Part shown: one piece after another, positions 13,422 through 14,769 of the stretch
How the letters are laid out: each line of letters starts with the position of its first letter
Numbering within the stretch: the stretch's first letter is position 1
From: Bacteroidales bacterium
GTDB lineage: Bacteria; Bacteroidota; Bacteroidia; Bacteroidales; UBA4417
DNA: 14,769 bases
Direction of reading: 5' to 3'
Assembly: GCA_025350385.1 (NCBI GenBank)
Contig: JANXXZ010000484.1
Span: 1 to 14,769, forward strand
Notes under the pieces: generated by a model
Databases searched by the model: none
What the model was told of the DNA's origin: nothing
What the model saw: the letters and a program-made list of their open reading frames with translations, nothing else
Position numbers and translations under genes: made by a program

Positions 13422-14769
13422 ATGAAGTTTACTTTCTCTGTTCTTATTTCACTGCTCATTTTGTCATTACCTGCCTGGTCGCAATTAAGCATAACAGGCG
13501 TGGTAAATGATGGATTGACTGGCTCAGCAATACCGCTGGCCAAGGTTGAAGCGGCTTCCATTCAAACCCTTACGGGAACTGACGGCCGTTTCATACTCCA
13601 GGTTTCTGAACCCGGAGATTATACGATACTGGTAACCATTGACGGGTATGAAAAAGTATCCATACCGGCAAAGGTCACTAAAGGAACCACCGACGTGGGA
13701 AAAATCTCGCTGAGCCCCAACATTGCGCAGGCCGAAGCAGGTCTTTCGGAAATCACCCTGAGTGGTGAAAGCGACGACAAGGAACAGGCTGTTTCAGGTA
13801 TACTTCACTCATCGGGTGACGTTTTTACCAACACAGCCTCATATACCTTCAGTTCCATGTTTTTCCGGATGCGTGGATATGATTCAGAGTATGAAAATGT
13901 ATACATCGAAGGTGTTCCGGTGAACGACGGCGAATCAGGCCGGGCCGTTTACGGCGAATGGGGCGGGCTCAACGATGTATTCCGCAACCGTGAATATGCC
14001 AATTGCATCGAACCCGCCCAGTTTTCGCTCGGCACATTGGGTGGCTCAACCAACTTTTCTACCCGCGCTTCTAAACAGCGCAAACAAACTAAACTCTCCT
14101 ATGCATTGTCCAATCGTTCCTATTCAAACCGGTTAATGCTGACCTACTCCTCCGGGATGATGAAAAATAACTGGGCATTTACCGTTAGCGGTTCACGACG
14201 CTGGGGGAATGAAGGTTATGTGGATGGTACATTTTACGATGGATACGCTTATTTCGTAGGAGCTGAAAAGAAACTGAATTCAAGACACAGTCTTGCGCTC
14301 ACAGCCTATGCCTCTCCTACCAAACGAGGAATGAGTTCTGCCTCCACACAGGAAGTATACGACCTGATGAATAATAATTATTATAATCCCAACTGGGGTT
14401 TACAAAATGGTAATAAAAGGAATTCAAAGGTAAAGTCATCCAATGAGCCTATGATTATTCTCAGCGATTACTGGACCATTGATGAAAAAACAACAGTAAC
14501 CACTTCGCTTGCCTATTCGTTTGGTAAAACCGGGACCACTTCTTTAAACTGGTTCAATGCAAGGGACCCGAGACCCGATTATTACAGGAATCTGCCTAAC
14601 TACCAGCAAAGCTATCCCCTCCCGGTAGATCCAAACGTTAAAGCTGCAATCATCAATGCATGGCAGACGGATATTAACACAAGCCAGATCAACTGGGATA
14701 AACTTTACCAGAGCAACTACCTTGCAAACCTCGAAGGCAAACAGGCTCTCTATATCGTTGAAAACAATC
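13422..14769 (+). CDS. TonB-dependent outer-membrane receptor, 3' end beyond the window
   Basis: An open frame from the ATG at 13422 runs to the window edge (449 complete codons, no stop), so it is cut by the window and not truncated in nature. The translation begins MKFTFSVLISLLILSLPAWS, a signal peptide. A carboxypeptidase-regulatory-like domain follows (about 23-98: ITGVVNDGLTGSAIPLAKV, GDYTILVTIDGYEK). A plug-like region lies at about 110-215, with MFFRMRGYDSEYENVYIEGVPVND (147-169 in part) and LGTLGGSTNFSTRA (203-216). Barrel strands come next. The link LSEITLSGE lacks the usual EVVVVA, and I see no plain TonB box. Such proteins normally run to 800-1000 residues, so about half is here. 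It shares the VPVND plug loop with the receptor at 9147-11984 but is a different subfamily. It diverges from the second EEP gene, which suggests a joint role in uptake. Confidence 0.85.
   Translation, partial: MKFTFSVLISLLILSLPAWSQLSITGVVNDGLTGSAIPLAKVEAASIQTLTGTDGRFILQVSEPGDYTILVTIDGYEKVSIPAKVTKGTTDVGKISLSPNIAQAEAGLSEITLSGESDDKEQAVSGILHSSGDVFTNTASYTFSSMFFRMRGYDSEYENVYIEGVPVNDGESGRAVYGEWGGLNDVFRNREYANCIEPAQFSLGTLGGSTNFSTRASKQRKQTKLSYALSNRSYSNRLMLTYSSGMMKNNWAFTVSGSRRWGNEGYVDGTFYDGYAYFVGAEKKLNSRHSLALTAYASPTKRGMSSASTQEVYDLMNNNYYNPNWGLQNGNKRNSKVKSSNEPMIILSDYWTIDEKTTVTTSLAYSFGKTGTTSLNWFNARDPRPDYYRNLPNYQQSYPLPVDPNVKAAIINAWQTDINTSQINWDKLYQSNYLANLEGKQALYIVENN

Noticed and set aside
13295..13561. 88-codon - strand open frame across the start of the second TonB receptor
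   Set aside because: It overlaps the signal peptide and regulatory domain of the receptor and the divergent promoter region. The + strand translation is clearly the real gene.

Overview
This window most likely comes from the chromosome of a member of the Bacteroidota, probably class Bacteroidia, carrying a type IX secretion system (T9SS). The evidence is two SusC-type TonB-dependent receptors with carboxypeptidase-regulatory N-terminal extensions, a nuclease-like protein ending in a T9SS type A sorting domain, short MKK-type lipoproteins, and several upstream regions with the Bacteroidota promoter element TAnnTTTG. The species cannot be told from the sequence. No rRNA, tRNA, CRISPR array, transposase or phage gene is visible.

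Layout. 1-135 is a purine-rich, degenerate-repeat intergenic tail. 136-1326 (-) is an RlmI-like 23S rRNA cytosine methyltransferase. A divergent promoter region (1327-1554) leads to a coiled-coil lipoprotein (1555-2439, +) closed by a clear intrinsic terminator. Next is a secreted endonuclease/exonuclease/phosphatase (EEP) protein (2533-3594, +), which converges on a two-gene minus-strand unit: dihydroorotase (5433-4087) followed 10 bp later by a YwqK/MORN-like lipoprotein (4076-3624). A 510-bp gene-free stretch (5434-5943) holds several hairpin-forming intergenic repeats. After it comes a polyprenol-phosphate mannosyltransferase-like GT2 enzyme (ends 5944, -).

The right half (6800-14769) is the most interesting part. 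On the minus strand, a second EEP protein (13225-12194), a TonB-dependent receptor (11984-9147) and a secreted phospholipase-D-superfamily protein with N-terminal OB-like region and T9SS tail (9100-6800) lie head to tail. A second TonB-dependent receptor (13422 to the window end, +, incomplete) diverges from the EEP gene. Two families of phosphodiester/phosphate-ester hydrolases beside two outer-membrane importers suggest a locus that cuts extracellular nucleic acid, or another phosphodiester polymer, and imports the products. This is an inference from context; neither substrate nor co-transcription is proven.

The left half is mostly housekeeping: rRNA modification, pyrimidine synthesis and polyprenol-phosphate sugar synthesis. 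The first EEP protein (2533) is a clear paralogue of the one at 12194, so the genome has at least two secreted copies of this family within 9 kb.
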